64,000 nucleotides of DNA from Luteimonas deserti (GCF_013425765.1 NZ_JACCJZ010000008.1:31554-95553); one strand, 5' to 3'. Counted from the first letter of the stretch, positions 1 to 7,655 are shown. The notes: a model not told the origin generated them from the sequence alone. Numbers and translations: made by a program.

Positions 1-806
1 GCTGCCGACAGCATCACCATCTGCAGTCCCATCGGCAGGCCCTTGCCCAGCAGTGCGCGGACGATCGTCCAGTCCGGGCGGTAGAGCGCGCGCTCGCTGC
101 GGTGGATCCACAGCCTGTGGTCGCGATGGCGCAACCACGCCAGCATCGCCACCACGCCCAGCGCGTTGGCGATGAGATTCGCGGTCGCCGCGCCGGCCAT
201 GCCCATTGCGGGCAACGGTCCGATGCCGAGCAGCAGCAGCGGCACCAGCACGATGTCCAGCGCGACCACCAGCAGCAGGAACAGGAACGGCGTGCGCGAA
301 TCGCCGGCGCCGCGCAGGATCGCCGACAGGAAGGCCAGCGCGTACAGAAACGGCACCGCGAGGAAGATCACCTGCAGATAGGCCGCCGCATGCGGCAGCG
401 CCTCGGCCGGCGTGTCCATCCATTCGAGCACCCGGCGCGCCAGCGGCAGGCCGGCCAGGGCCACCAGCACCGATGCGCCGAGGAAGGTCGTCGCACTGGT
501 CCCGATCACCCGGCGGGCCGCGGCCAGATCGTCGCGCCCGACGGCCTGGGCCACCAGGATCGTCGCCGCCATGCCCACACCGAACACCGCGCCCAGCAGC
601 AGGAACATGATGTTGTTGGCATTGGCGATCGCCGCCAGCGCATCGGGTCCGAGCAGGTGGCCGATCCACACCGCGTTGATCGAACCGTTGAGGGACTGCA
701 GCACGTTGCCACCGAGGATGGGCAAGGCGAACACCAGCAACGTGGACGCAATCGGGCCCCGGGTGAGGTCGCGGGGCGGCGCTGGCGGCGTGGACGCAGG
801 TGGCAT
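1..806 (-). CDS. MATE family efflux transporter (N-terminal part, cut by window edge)
   Basis: Partial gene; about 268 codons are visible and the C-terminal part lies before position 1. The family exports drugs and other organic cations across the inner membrane in exchange for Na+ or H+. The protein begins MPPASTPPAPPRDLTRGPIA and continues with a first membrane helix (LLVFALPILGGNVLQSL) followed by NGSINAVWIGHLLGPDALAA, the usual MATE start in which a polar residue pair follows helix 1. Further hydrophobic helices follow at regular spacing. The ATG at 806 is chosen because the ATG at 814 is out of frame; an in-frame TTG lies four codons upstream of 806. No close neighbour suggests a substrate. 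Confidence 0.85.
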   Translation of the reverse strand, partial: MPPASTPPAPPRDLTRGPIASTLLVFALPILGGNVLQSLNGSINAVWIGHLLGPDALAAIANANNIMFLLLGAVFGVGMAATILVAQAVGRDDLAAARRVIGTSATTFLGASVLVALAGLPLARRVLEWMDTPAEALPHAAAYLQVIFLAVPFLYALAFLSAILRGAGDSRTPFLFLLLVVALDIVLVPLLLLGIGPLPAMGMAGAATANLIANALGVVAMLAWLRHRDHRLWIHRSERALYRPDWTIVRALLGKGLPMGLQMVMLSA

Positions 807-1061
807 CCGTGCATTCAAGCGGGCGCCGGATCGCGATGCGGTGAGGACGGGGACGTCGGCAACGGCTGCGCACGGTCTGCAGCGCCATGTGCTGCTCGTC
901 GACAGCCCGCTCGTCAGGGTGCGGGCCCGGTCCGGGTCGCGCACTGTTCAGCACCCGGGCGGCGCTGCGCGGGCCGGCGCTGTCCTCCTAGGGTTGTCCC
1001 CAACTGGAGGGCGTCCGCCGGGCCCGATACGGTGGCGGTATCGTCCCCCGGATCCACGCCC

Positions 1062-2666
1062 ATGACCGACATCCAGACGCTCGCGACCGACATCCTCAAG
1101 GTCGGCGACCGCTTCCTGCGGGCGGACAATTACGAAGCGCGCATGGACCGCTTCGCCGCCGAGATCGAAGCCCTGCCATCCGCTGCGCGCGGCCAGCTCT
1201 TCGACCAGATTCTCGAACAGGACAGCGGCGCCCTGATGTCCTGGCTCACGGTGGACCGGCTGGACACCCTGGTGGACGAGGGGCAGATCACCCAGCAGGA
1301 GCGCGGCGCCATCTTCGATGCATTCGGCGAAGCCTATCTGGCGGGCGACATCGCCATGGGCGATGCGCTGCAGTTCACGAATGTCTTCGGCTCGGGAGCC
1401 GTGAGCGCGATCGGTCTTCTGCCCGACGCCGATGCGCTGGGTGGACTGATGGATACCCTCACCGCAGGCAGCAGTGCGTATTCCAACGAGTTCCTCGAAA
1501 CCTTCGCGAGCGATGTCCTGCGTGAGCGGGTCCTGGCCGATCCTCCGGGCCTGCTGCCGAACGAGCAGGGGCCCTACGCCGGCATCCTGGTCAATGCGCT
1601 GGACCGAGCAGGTGGAAGCGCCGCGGTCAATGCGGTGCTCGGCACTCTGTCGTCCGAGCAGCAGGTGGCCCTGCGCGAACTGCTGTCGGCGGAAGGGCGC
1701 GCGTTCGGCAATCCGACGTTCGACAGCGCCGGCGTCCGCGACCCCATGGCGATCTACGTCGAAACCGTGTCGCGTCACGGCAGCAGCGCGGAGGCCGTCG
1801 ATCTGGTGCGGTTCGTCAACACGCATTCGTCGGGCAACATCCTGGAGAACCACTATTTCAACAGCGACAACACGCCCATCGAAACCCGCGCGGCAGCGCT
1901 GGGCGAGCTGTTCGTCACGCACGGCGACGCCATCCTCACCGACCTCACCGTGGCCCGGCCCACCCAGACCGAGGGCTCGACGAACGATCGCCAGACCGTG
2001 ATCGGCGACAACCTCATGGCGCTCTCCAATCTCGTGCGTCTGACCGGCCTCAATCCGGACAACCCGCGCGCCGGGCAGGTGATGGACCTGATCGGCGACT
2101 TCGCATCCGCCAATATCCGCGTCGGCAACATGACCGAGGGCTCCGACGCCAACAACGACGGCGTGGTCGACAGCGCCGACCTCGAGGCCATCGATGCCGG
2201 CAACGGTCGAATTGCGATGATCGGTGCGGTGATGCAGGATGCCGTGAGCAGCGGCTACGTCGATCTGCGGGCCGACGTCGCCGCGCGCGACGCCTTCATG
2301 GGCTTCGTCCTCGATACGGTGATCTCCGCCATCCCGGTCGGCGGCAGCCTGGCCGCAGACGTGATTTCCGACCGCGTGAAGGGCGCACTCGACGGCGTGA
2401 GCGATGCCGTGCGCGACCAGATCGCCGAGTCCCTGTCGTCCATCCCCAAGGATCTGCTGACCAACGCACAGGGCCAGCTGACCGACCAGGCCAAGGCGGC
2501 GATCATCGATGCGCTGCCAGAGGACTACCAGTACCTCGAAAGCATCAAGGACACGTCCAATACCTTCATTCTCGACACCATCCTGGGTGCCAGCAGCCGT
2601 GACTACCAGATCACCGAATCGGTAGGCGAATACCGGAACTACATCGACGGCTCGCGGGGCCGCTGA
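1062..2666 (+). CDS. Conserved hypothetical protein, 534 aa, with EF-hand-like calcium loop
   Basis: Not recognised as a named family. The reading frame stays open far upstream, but protein-like composition begins at the ATG at 1062 (MTDIQTLATDILKVGDRFLR), so that start is used. The protein is acidic and mostly helical, with no signal peptide. Residues about 362-373 (DANNDGVVDSAD) match an EF-hand/dockerin-type calcium loop. A Gly/Ala-rich hydrophobic stretch follows (FMGFVLDTVISAIPVGGSLAAD), then an amphipathic C-terminal region. The hydrophobic glycine segment before a charged tail is reminiscent of carriers of secreted toxins, but no catalytic motif is visible, so this is only a resemblance. 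It stands alone, with no operon partner within 350 bp on the same strand. Confidence 0.75.
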   Translation: MTDIQTLATDILKVGDRFLRADNYEARMDRFAAEIEALPSAARGQLFDQILEQDSGALMSWLTVDRLDTLVDEGQITQQERGAIFDAFGEAYLAGDIAMGDALQFTNVFGSGAVSAIGLLPDADALGGLMDTLTAGSSAYSNEFLETFASDVLRERVLADPPGLLPNEQGPYAGILVNALDRAGGSAAVNAVLGTLSSEQQVALRELLSAEGRAFGNPTFDSAGVRDPMAIYVETVSRHGSSAEAVDLVRFVNTHSSGNILENHYFNSDNTPIETRAAALGELFVTHGDAILTDLTVARPTQTEGSTNDRQTVIGDNLMALSNLVRLTGLNPDNPRAGQVMDLIGDFASANIRVGNMTEGSDANNDGVVDSADLEAIDAGNGRIAMIGAVMQDAVSSGYVDLRADVAARDAFMGFVLDTVISAIPVGGSLAADVISDRVKGALDGVSDAVRDQIAESLSSIPKDLLTNAQGQLTDQAKAAIIDALPEDYQYLESIKDTSNTFILDTILGASSRDYQITESVGEYRNYIDGSRGR

Positions 2667-3402
2667 CTTGCAGACAACACGCCCGGCGACTCATGGACAG
2701 GCGCCGTCGGGCGTCTCGTCCATACCGTGATCCAGGCGGGCCATCAGCCCTGATCGGCGTCCGCTGCCGGCGCGCTGGCCGCGCTGGCCCTGCAAGGGCC
2801 GATGCATGCGGCCCCGCCACGCGAGCGCACCGCAGGCGCGCCAGAAAATGCCGGGACCAGTGGATCCGGCCCCCGCGTGCGGACGCAACCCGCCGGAGTC
2901 GTGACTGAATCGGGGGGCGCGGTGCGACCCTCCGACATGCTTCGGGAGGCGGAAGGTCGTCGCGCGTGGAGCGTGTCGGCAAACGGCGGACGCTCATGAC
3001 ATGGCCGGAAGGACTGGATCTGACCTTGGCGCCCGCTCGAAGCCGGATCGGCGCACCGGGAGGGGCAGGGCGGTGGGAGCAAGCAGAATGGCCGCCAAGG
3101 AAGCTCTGGGGCGGTTGAAATCCCCGTGTGAACCGTCTCCGCACACAATCTACATCTCACGTGTTGCCAGGCAGCAATGCACGCAGGAGTGGCAAGGACT
3201 GCCGCGTCCAGCGCATCGGTGACGCGCCGGCACCCAGGTGCTGTTGAAGGAGCAACAGCAACGACACCGAGCGCAACGTTTGCGCCGCTGATGGCAGAAG
3301 GACGCATGCGCTCAAACGTTGATTCCGTCAGGCGCACAGAGCCCGAAGCCCGCATGCCGTCCAGGCACGTGGTCGTGAGTTCGCGATCTCGCGCCACTCG
3401 AT
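2667..3402. other. Gene-poor stretch, no supported CDS
   Basis: About 740 bases with no frame showing protein-like composition on either strand. It contains a perfect 7-bp stem with a 6-base loop at 3240-3259 and a self-complementary 15-mer at 3271-3285 (GCGCAACGTTTGCGC), whose CAACGTTTG core recurs inverted about 30 bases later. It adjoins the distal end of the cassette array and may hold decayed cassettes, but I see no attC-like structure in it. Confidence 0.5.
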
Positions 3403-3453
3403 GGCCAGCGCCTGAATGGACGCGCCGCGAGGCGGCGTGAGCCCGGACAACGC
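3403..3453 (-). repeat. Degenerate attC site (distal end of array)
   Basis: On the minus strand the core CCGGGCTCACGCCGCCTCGC, then GCGCGTCCATTCAGGCGCTGG, aligns with the right part of the canonical attC, with the outer R'' and R' boxes decayed. It lies two bases after the stop codon of the VOC gene, where its attC would be expected. Confidence 0.5.
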
Positions 3454-3454
3454 A

Positions 3455-3895
3455 TCAGGCCGCACTCCGGTTCCCAAGACGCTGCGAGAAACGAAATAAG
3501 TAGCCGTCCGGGTCTTGAGCGAGAAACTCGCGTTGCCCCTTCTCTACGTTGGGCGCGACTGCGTACCACGTGTCTTTGATCTCTCTGAAAAGCGATACGC
3601 CGATCGCCACCAGAGCGGAGCGGACCGCATCCGCGTCCGGGACCTCGATCTGAAAGTTCACTCCTCGCCCAAGCGGATGATCGAGAGGCATGACATTCCA
3701 TCCGCGCTCGTGTCGTTGTTCCAACATCAGCTGAGCCTGCCCGAGTTCGAGGTAGGCGAACGCGGGTTCATCGCGCTGGAATCGAACAGCGAACCCGGCA
3801 GCCGCGTAGAAGCGAAGGGAGACGTCAAGCTGGCTCACCGTGAGCTCGGGTACGAGCGAGTTCCAGTAATGTTCTTCAAGCGCGGGAGCTTCCAT
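3455..3895 (-). CDS. VOC family (glyoxalase/bleomycin-resistance-like) protein
   Basis: 146 aa, the usual length of a bleomycin-resistance-type vicinal oxygen chelate protein. The start VPELTVSQLDVSLRFYAAAGF is the typical first strand and helix of the fold, FAYLELGQAQLMLEQ the second strand, and NFQIEVPDADAV the start of the second beta-alpha-beta module; REFLAQDPDGYLFRF is the characteristic C-terminal strand. Members bind and sequester bleomycin-type antibiotics or act as metal-dependent lyases or isomerases; the substrate cannot be told here. The ATG at 3895 lies 15 bases from the R' end of a degenerate attC and the stop is followed at once by another, so it reads as the most distal cassette gene. 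Confidence 0.85.
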   Translation of the reverse strand: MEAPALEEHYWNSLVPELTVSQLDVSLRFYAAAGFAVRFQRDEPAFAYLELGQAQLMLEQRHERGWNVMPLDHPLGRGVNFQIEVPDADAVRSALVAIGVSLFREIKDTWYAVAPNVEKGQREFLAQDPDGYLFRFSQRLGNRSAA

Positions 3896-3909
3896 GGCGA
3901 ATTCAGTGC

Positions 3910-3970
3910 GGCCTTGTGCTTGAGTTGAGCCTGGAGTGAACGTGGCTTCGGCTTGAATGCATCGTCAGGC
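3910..3970 (-). repeat. Degenerate attC site
   Basis: The minus strand reads GCCTGACGATGCATTCAAGC and ends CTCAACTCAAGCACAAGGCC. It is about as long as the canonical site and aligns end to end, but the central stem has lost pairing, so it is probably inactive. Confidence 0.6.
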
Positions 3971-4022
3971 TGTGCCGCCCGAAAACCTGGACCAGGACTG
4001 CCGAAGCCCCACGATTCCTGCG
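3971..4022 (-). other. Minimal non-coding cassette (about 52 bp)
   Basis: Only 52 bases separate two attC sites, too short for a gene. It may be a deletion remnant of a cassette or a regulatory spacer. Confidence 0.4.
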
Positions 4023-4082
4023 GGGCTGACACTCGAGCAAAGCCCGCCGCAAAACAGCGTCAGCTTGGGCGAGGTGTTAGAC
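4023..4082 (-). repeat. attC site of the cupin cassette
   Basis: The minus strand starts GTCTAACACCTCGCCCAAGC and ends CTCGAGTGTCAGCCC. R'' is intact (GTCTAAC), while R' has decayed to GTCAGCC and the stem is partly mismatched. Confidence 0.75.
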
Positions 4083-4493
4083 AGTTGCCCGACCGGGGGG
4101 GTGTTTCGCGAACCAATCGACGATCATGCCCATGCTCCGCTCAAAGCCCCCAGGCACAGACAGGTTGAGCACGCCTGCGCGGACACTGCCCCGATTCTGG
4201 AAGTCATGGGTGGCACCCGCTGGTGCCAGGACGAACGACCCCTTCGGGCAGTCGATCCACTCATCGTCGATCAGGAAGCTCATGGTGCCTTCCAGCACAT
4301 AGAACGCATCATCCTCGGGATGGGAGTGCGCGCCCGGACCTTGTGTATCCGGCTCGAGCCACCATTCCGAAATGGAGTATCGACCAGCCGTCTCGCCTTC
4401 ATCCGCCTTGAACTGAGCTGACATCCCGCCCATGCGGTAGCCTCGCCCTTGGCCGGGCCGGAGAACGATGGAGCTTCGAGCTGTTTCGGTCAT
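4077..4493 (-). CDS. Cupin domain-containing protein (cassette gene)
   Basis: 138 aa, a single-domain cupin. Both cupin motifs are present: GAHSHPEDDAFYVLEG (H-x-H-x-n-E-x6-G) and GSFVLAPAGATHDFQN (G-x5-P-x-G-x2-H-x3-N), giving the three-His/one-Glu metal site. Such small cupins are metal-dependent isomerases, dioxygenases or sugar-binding proteins; the reaction here is not deducible. The ATG at 4493 is preferred over upstream in-frame codons because AAGAGGAG lies about a dozen bases before it and the upstream sequence is attC. The stop codon lies at the R'' end of the following attC. Confidence 0.88.
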   Translation of the reverse strand: MTETARSSIVLRPGQGRGYRMGGMSAQFKADEGETAGRYSISEWWLEPDTQGPGAHSHPEDDAFYVLEGTMSFLIDDEWIDCPKGSFVLAPAGATHDFQNRGSVRAGVLNLSVPGGFERSMGMIVDWFAKHPPGRATV

Positions 4494-4516
4494 GGCGAGA
4501 TTCACTCCTCTTAACT

Positions 4517-4577
4517 GGCGAACGCGCTGAATCAAGTCGCGTTGCGAAACGGCGTCGGCTTGGACGAATTGTTAGGC
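4517..4577 (-). repeat. attC site
   Basis: The minus strand begins GCCTAACAATTCGTCCAAGC and ends GATTCAGCGCGTTCGCC. R'' is perfect; the R' side and the loop (TTTCGCAACG) deviate from the array consensus. Confidence 0.85.
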
Positions 4578-4901
4578 CGCGGCGCCATTACCCGATGCCT
4601 CGTTGGGGTAGAAGACCAGGGTGCTGCCCTCTGAAAGGGCGCCCTCATAGAACCCGGAAAATCCACGATAGAGATCGGTATTGAGCACCTCGACTCGCAG
4701 CTTGCCATACCGCATGTTCGCAACGGCCTCGAAGCCGTACCTCCGGCATTCTGCTAGGGCCGACTCATACTCGACGGAGTCTGTCTCCTGGCTGAGAAAG
4801 AGCATGCACCTGTGGGTTGCCCCTACTTCAGGGTAGTCCCGGTCGTACTCCAACACGCCCCAATAGCGGCCAGTGAACCCGTAGATGGCGACAATGGTCA
4901 T
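4572..4901 (-). CDS. Hypothetical protein, cassette gene (109 aa)
   Basis: Not recognised. A small soluble alpha/beta protein starting MTIVAIYGFTGRYWGVLEYD, rich in aromatic residues and without membrane segment or cysteine pairs. The ATG at 4901 is used; an in-frame GTG at 4916 lies inside attC and is unlikely. The TAA stop is the TAA of the R'' box of the adjoining attC. Nothing indicates its role beyond being a cassette passenger. Confidence 0.75.
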   Translation of the reverse strand: MTIVAIYGFTGRYWGVLEYDRDYPEVGATHRCMLFLSQETDSVEYESALAECRRYGFEAVANMRYGKLRVEVLNTDLYRGFSGFYEGALSEGSTLVFYPNEASGNGAAA

Positions 4902-4907
4902 CGAGCG

Positions 4908-4967
4908 GCCTAACACATGAGTTAAGCCGCGCCGCGAAGCGGCGTCGGCTTGGACGAATTGTTTTGC
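4908..4967 (-). repeat. attC site
   Basis: 60 bp; the minus strand starts GCAAAACAATTCGTCCAAGC and ends AACTCATGTGTTAGGC. The R'' box is GCAAAAC, keeping the AAC core; the stem GCCGACGCCGC-TTC-GCGGCGCGGC is perfect. Confidence 0.92.
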
Positions 4968-4969
4968 GG

Positions 4970-5296
4970 CTAGCAGCCGACCACGGTTGCGTACATTTCC
5001 ACGAGCACGCCACGGCGAAACACTACATATCCTTGGCCGCAGGAATTTGTAAACGGCCGCAACTCGTTTCCAGCCTTAACCCTCCCCTTGAACCTCACCC
5101 AAGGCTCATGAGTGGCGTAAGCAGGACCGGGGTTAGAGTCAGAAACGGGTATGGACGGAGCGAACTGCCATCCTAGCTGCTGCAACTGTTCCATAGTCTG
5201 TGGATGGGAGCGATACGCGTGTTGCTCCTCCGTCAGCAAGCCTCGGCAGGCCACGGAAGAGGACAACACGATCGCGAGAAGAGTGATCTGCCGCAT
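4970..5296 (-). CDS. Putative exported or lipo-protein, cassette gene (108 aa)
   Basis: Starts MRQITLLAIVLSSSVACRGL, a short signal sequence with a cysteine at position 17 in a loose lipobox context (S-V-A-C), so it may be lipidated. The mature part contains HPQTMEQLQQLGWQFAPSIP and a C-terminal GQGYVVFRRGVLVEMYATVV strand pair. The family is not recognised. The ATG at 5296 lies within the R' box of the attC (GTTATGC), showing that the start codon is partly contributed by the recombination site. The stop is TAG, just before the next attC. Confidence 0.72.
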   Translation of the reverse strand: MRQITLLAIVLSSSVACRGLLTEEQHAYRSHPQTMEQLQQLGWQFAPSIPVSDSNPGPAYATHEPWVRFKGRVKAGNELRPFTNSCGQGYVVFRRGVLVEMYATVVGC

Positions 5297-5352
5297 AACA
5301 CCTGAGTTAAGCCGCGCCGCGAAGCGGCGTCGGCTTGGACGAACTGTTAGGC
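5293..5352 (-). repeat. attC site
   Basis: 60 bp; the minus strand starts GCCTAACAGTTCGTCCAAGC and ends AACTCAGGTGTTATGC. The stem is perfect. The R' box GTTATGC contains the start codon of the next gene. Confidence 0.93.
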
Positions 5353-6099
5353 ATTGCCGGCGGGCTTTGCCATTAGCGCAGCGGGTGATGCCGGAACGAG
5401 TATGGACCCGGCAGAGCCAACGATTGGTAACATCAAGTCCCGAGCGTTGCGGATCACGTGATCTCCAAGACGATACCCGCGACCAGGCCATGTGTCATTG
5501 CCGGGCGGGGACACGACTACGATGACTTGGCAGCCGTGACAGCAGGTGTAGATGGTTTCAGCGCCCCTTCGGGAAACGGACGCCTGGGCGAGATTCTGTT
5601 CAGTGCCGCATGCTGGACACGACGTTGAAATTTCAGAGTCGAGAGGCAAGCGACAGCCGGGGGGAGCTTGGACTTGCCCCTGCAGTACTGACTCGACTCT
5701 GGTCAGCTCCGGGAGAAGGCTCAGGCCTAGAAAAGCGATGCCGATGCCAGCTAGGTATCGGCCGAGACACTCATCGCGGTGCGATGCCCCGGCATGTGAG
5801 CCTGCGCCGCCCGCAACCGCCATGAACTCCTGAACAAGGCGGGCGCTGCGTGCCGGGAGCACCCCACGCTGCTCTAAATGCTCTCTCGCTTTTCCGCCAG
5901 TCTTCTTAGTGCCAGTTGTTATCGCTGCCACATGATTGAACAGCGACTCAAGCGCCGAGCGCATCTGCGCGTTGCAGCTTTCCCACTCCTCGCGAGTTAG
6001 CGCCGCATGTGCTTGTGCAAGGTGGCGCTCGGCTTCGCCAAGCCCGCTCACAGAGACGCGCTGCCTTAATTCTTCGAGGTGCGATGTAGGCTCAAGCAA
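5347..6099 (-). CDS. HEPN-like/zinc-ribbon protein, cassette gene (250 aa)
   Basis: Two parts are visible. Residues about 20-135 are helical, with a conserved-looking GGAGSHAGASHRDE segment followed by a hydrophobic helix (YLAGIGIAFLGLSLLPEL). This layout resembles HEPN-like helical domains found in defence and stress proteins, though a clear R-x4-6-H pair is not present. Residues 161-190 hold CPAC...CCHGC, a zinc ribbon. The TTG at 6099 is the likely start because no ATG occurs before residue 46 and it lies one base from the R' box; the start is uncertain. The stop TAA is in R''. A role in cell defence is only suggested by architecture. It is the largest gene in the array. Confidence 0.7.
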   Translation of the reverse strand: MLEPTSHLEELRQRVSVSGLGEAERHLAQAHAALTREEWESCNAQMRSALESLFNHVAAITTGTKKTGGKAREHLEQRGVLPARSARLVQEFMAVAGGAGSHAGASHRDECLGRYLAGIGIAFLGLSLLPELTRVESVLQGQVQAPPGCRLPLDSEISTSCPACGTEQNLAQASVSRRGAETIYTCCHGCQVIVVVSPPGNDTWPGRGYRLGDHVIRNARDLMLPIVGSAGSILVPASPAALMAKPAGNA

Positions 6100-6100
6100 T

Positions 6101-6160
6101 GGCTAACGCCTGAATTAAGCCGCGCCGCGGAGCGGCGTCGGCTTGAATGAACTGTTAGGG
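6101..6160 (-). repeat. attC site
   Basis: 60 bp; the minus strand starts CCCTAACAGTTCATTCAAGC and ends AATTCAGGCGTTAGCC. The perfect stem closes on a TCC loop instead of the usual TTC. Confidence 0.93.
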
Positions 6161-6547
6161 GGCAATTTTGACGACTGACTTGCGGATACCGTCCTCCGGT
6201 GGGCCGTAGCGCTTGGTTACCGTGGCACCAGCCATGAATGAAGAGGACTGAAGCACGGGCTCTACAGCCGCGAATAGCTTGTCCGCGTCTGGACCGTACA
6301 TGTACAGATATCCATCGCTGCCGTCAGTGGCCACCTCGTTGCCGTCGAACTCTCCAGCGTCCGCAATAGAAATTGCCTGCTCAAGCTCGTCTTCAAGCGC
6401 AAACAAGCGCTGCAGGTCAGTTGACCCGTAGTTGAAGTGAACGATAACGGCGTGTTCCGGCGTGTTGCTCATCGATTGGGCCTGGCAAGTAGTAGTTGAT
6501 AAGAGTGCGCTGAGCGCAAGCAGTGTGGCGGATAGACAACGATGCAC
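6155..6547 (-). CDS. Putative secreted protein, cassette gene (130 aa)
   Basis: Begins at GTG 6547 with a good signal peptide (MHRCLSATLLALSALLSTTT, then CQA-QS), just downstream of the long attC. The mature domain has the pattern FGEDGNE-like 'GEFDGNEVATDGSDGYLYMYG' in two parts: GEFDGNEVATD and GYLYMYGPDADKLFAAVEP. This pattern recurs in small uncharacterised proteins that appear to be one alpha/beta domain. An internal ATG at 6472 would give a cytosolic form without the signal peptide. The TAA stop is in the attC R'' box. Function unknown. Confidence 0.72.
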   Translation of the reverse strand: MHRCLSATLLALSALLSTTTCQAQSMSNTPEHAVIVHFNYGSTDLQRLFALEDELEQAISIADAGEFDGNEVATDGSDGYLYMYGPDADKLFAAVEPVLQSSSFMAGATVTKRYGPPEDGIRKSVVKIAP

Positions 6548-6555
6548 GGTTTGCC

Positions 6556-6667
6556 CCCTAACACCCGAGTTCAGCCGCGTTGTAGCGGTGATTGGCTTAG
6601 GTGGCAAGCTTTTCCTGCCGCCTAAGCCAAGCGCCGGTGCAACGTCGGCTGCAACGAATCGTTAGGC
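6556..6667 (-). repeat. Long attC site (112 bp) with extended cruciform
   Basis: R'' GCCTAAC (plus 6661-6667) and R' GTTAGGG (plus 6556-6562) bracket 112 bp, almost twice the other sites. The extra length is a second inverted repeat: plus ATTGGCTTAGGTGGCAAGC pairs with the segment ending GCCGCCTAAGCCAA across a short T-rich loop. It is stacked on an inner GCCGCGTTG/CAACGTCGGC stem. The boxes are intact. Confidence 0.88.
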
Positions 6668-7003
6668 CCCACGCCGCCGCCTGCGCGCCAGCCAGCTGTG
6701 CAACGGCCAAGCGATGCAGACAATGATTGCCGCCGGGACCCATCCGACGACGGCGACAAAAGCTCTTGGGGCGCCATCGCGATCGTAGAGCTTCAGCAGC
6801 TCTTCGGGGCTGGCGCTTGCGGCGAACAGCTCTTGTGAGATGACGACATGGGCCACAGCAAGTAGCCAACCCGCAGCAACGGCAACCGAAGCTCGCAGCA
6901 GCGTTCCCTTGCCCGATCGGAAATCGTTCGCTGCGACGAGCAGCAGATAGGGCGCCGCCATTGTGGCCCAGCCGAAACAGGAAAGCGCAAAGTCCTTGTC
7001 CAT
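6662..7003 (-). CDS. Small integral membrane protein, cassette gene (113 aa)
   Basis: Starts MDKDFALSCFGWATMAAPYL and shows three membrane helices (about residues 6-28, 39-60 and 83-105), ending in a basic tail RRRRRGA that should lie in the cytosol. No known family is recognised. The ATG at 7003 is preferred to the GTG at 7015, which overlaps attC. The TAA stop is part of the GCCTAAC box of the long attC that follows. A helix between segments 2 and 3 (EELLKLYDRDGAPR) is acidic and probably periplasmic. Confidence 0.75.
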   Translation of the reverse strand: MDKDFALSCFGWATMAAPYLLLVAANDFRSGKGTLLRASVAVAAGWLLAVAHVVISQELFAASASPEELLKLYDRDGAPRAFVAVVGWVPAAIIVCIAWPLHSWLARRRRRGA

Positions 7004-7006
7004 GGG

Positions 7007-7066
7007 GCCTAACACCTGAATTAAGCCGCGCCGCGAAGCGGCGTCGGCTTGAATGAATTGTTAGGC
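7007..7066 (-). repeat. attC site (array consensus)
   Basis: 60 bp; the minus strand starts GCCTAACAATTCATTCAAGC and ends AATTCAGGTGTTAGGC. Perfect boxes and stem; best match to the consensus. Confidence 0.95.
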
Positions 7067-7579
7067 CAGACCTTCAATCTTCCCATGGCGACACCTGAGG
7101 ATGAGCCGCTTGATACCTGTACTGCCGAATACAAGCCAGATGGCGAGAACCAACTCAGCGACTGTGGTGACAATATGAGCAATCTGCTCACGCCCCCACT
7201 CAAAGTGTCCAAACTCGGGGCTGCGAGTTAGCAGAAAAATCGTTGTCCAATAGATCGCATCTGGTAGCGCATAGGCCAAGACCCACACACCCAAAAGCGT
7301 CAGTCCTACGGATAAGGCTACCGAGCCGCTCATAGAGGTCTCTGAGCGTGGCTCACTCATCGCCGGCAACAGCTTTCTTGCGATGGTGAGGGGAAAAAAC
7401 CAGAGGATGGCGCAGACAGCGATGCTAGATGCCAGTACAACCCCCACGAGTATCAGCGATGGTTGTGGCCCATCTTGTCCGATGAGCGCGACCGCACTCG
7501 GGAACGAGCGCACAACTGTCACCAAGAGGAAAACCGCGAAGACTCGGGCGGCTATGGCAATGACATCTTCCCTGCTCAC
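7061..7579 (-). CDS. Integral membrane protein, cassette gene (172 aa)
   Basis: Four membrane helices, at about residues 5-24, 41-64, 86-111 and 137-155, with a short hydrophilic loop (MSEPRSETSMSG) between 2 and 3 and a basic C-terminus. Start GTG at 7579, supported by AGGAGA eight bases upstream, a better ribosome site than most cassettes here have, so it may be translated from its own signals. The TAA stop is in the attC R'' box. Family not recognised; no catalytic or binding motif is evident. Confidence 0.8.
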   Translation of the reverse strand: MSREDVIAIAARVFAVFLLVTVVRSFPSAVALIGQDGPQPSLILVGVVLASSIAVCAILWFFPLTIARKLLPAMSEPRSETSMSGSVALSVGLTLLGVWVLAYALPDAIYWTTIFLLTRSPEFGHFEWGREQIAHIVTTVAELVLAIWLVFGSTGIKRLILRCRHGKIEGLA

Positions 7580-7595
7580 GACAATCTCTCCTATG

Positions 7596-7655
7596 GCCTA
7601 ACGCCTGAGTTAAGCCGACCGGCGAAGCCGGTTCGGCTTGAACGAATAGTTAGGG
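7596..7655 (-). repeat. attC site with variant stem
   Basis: 60 bp; the minus strand starts CCCTAACTATTCGTTCAAGC. The loop stem is GCCGAACCGGCTTCGCCGGT, a compensated change from the consensus that keeps full pairing and so supports selection for folding. Confidence 0.93.

Noticed and set aside
102..1061. Open frame extending upstream of the 534-aa protein
   Set aside because: The composition (Gln/His/Arg-rich) is that of an antisense shadow of the MATE gene; protein-like sequence starts at 1062.
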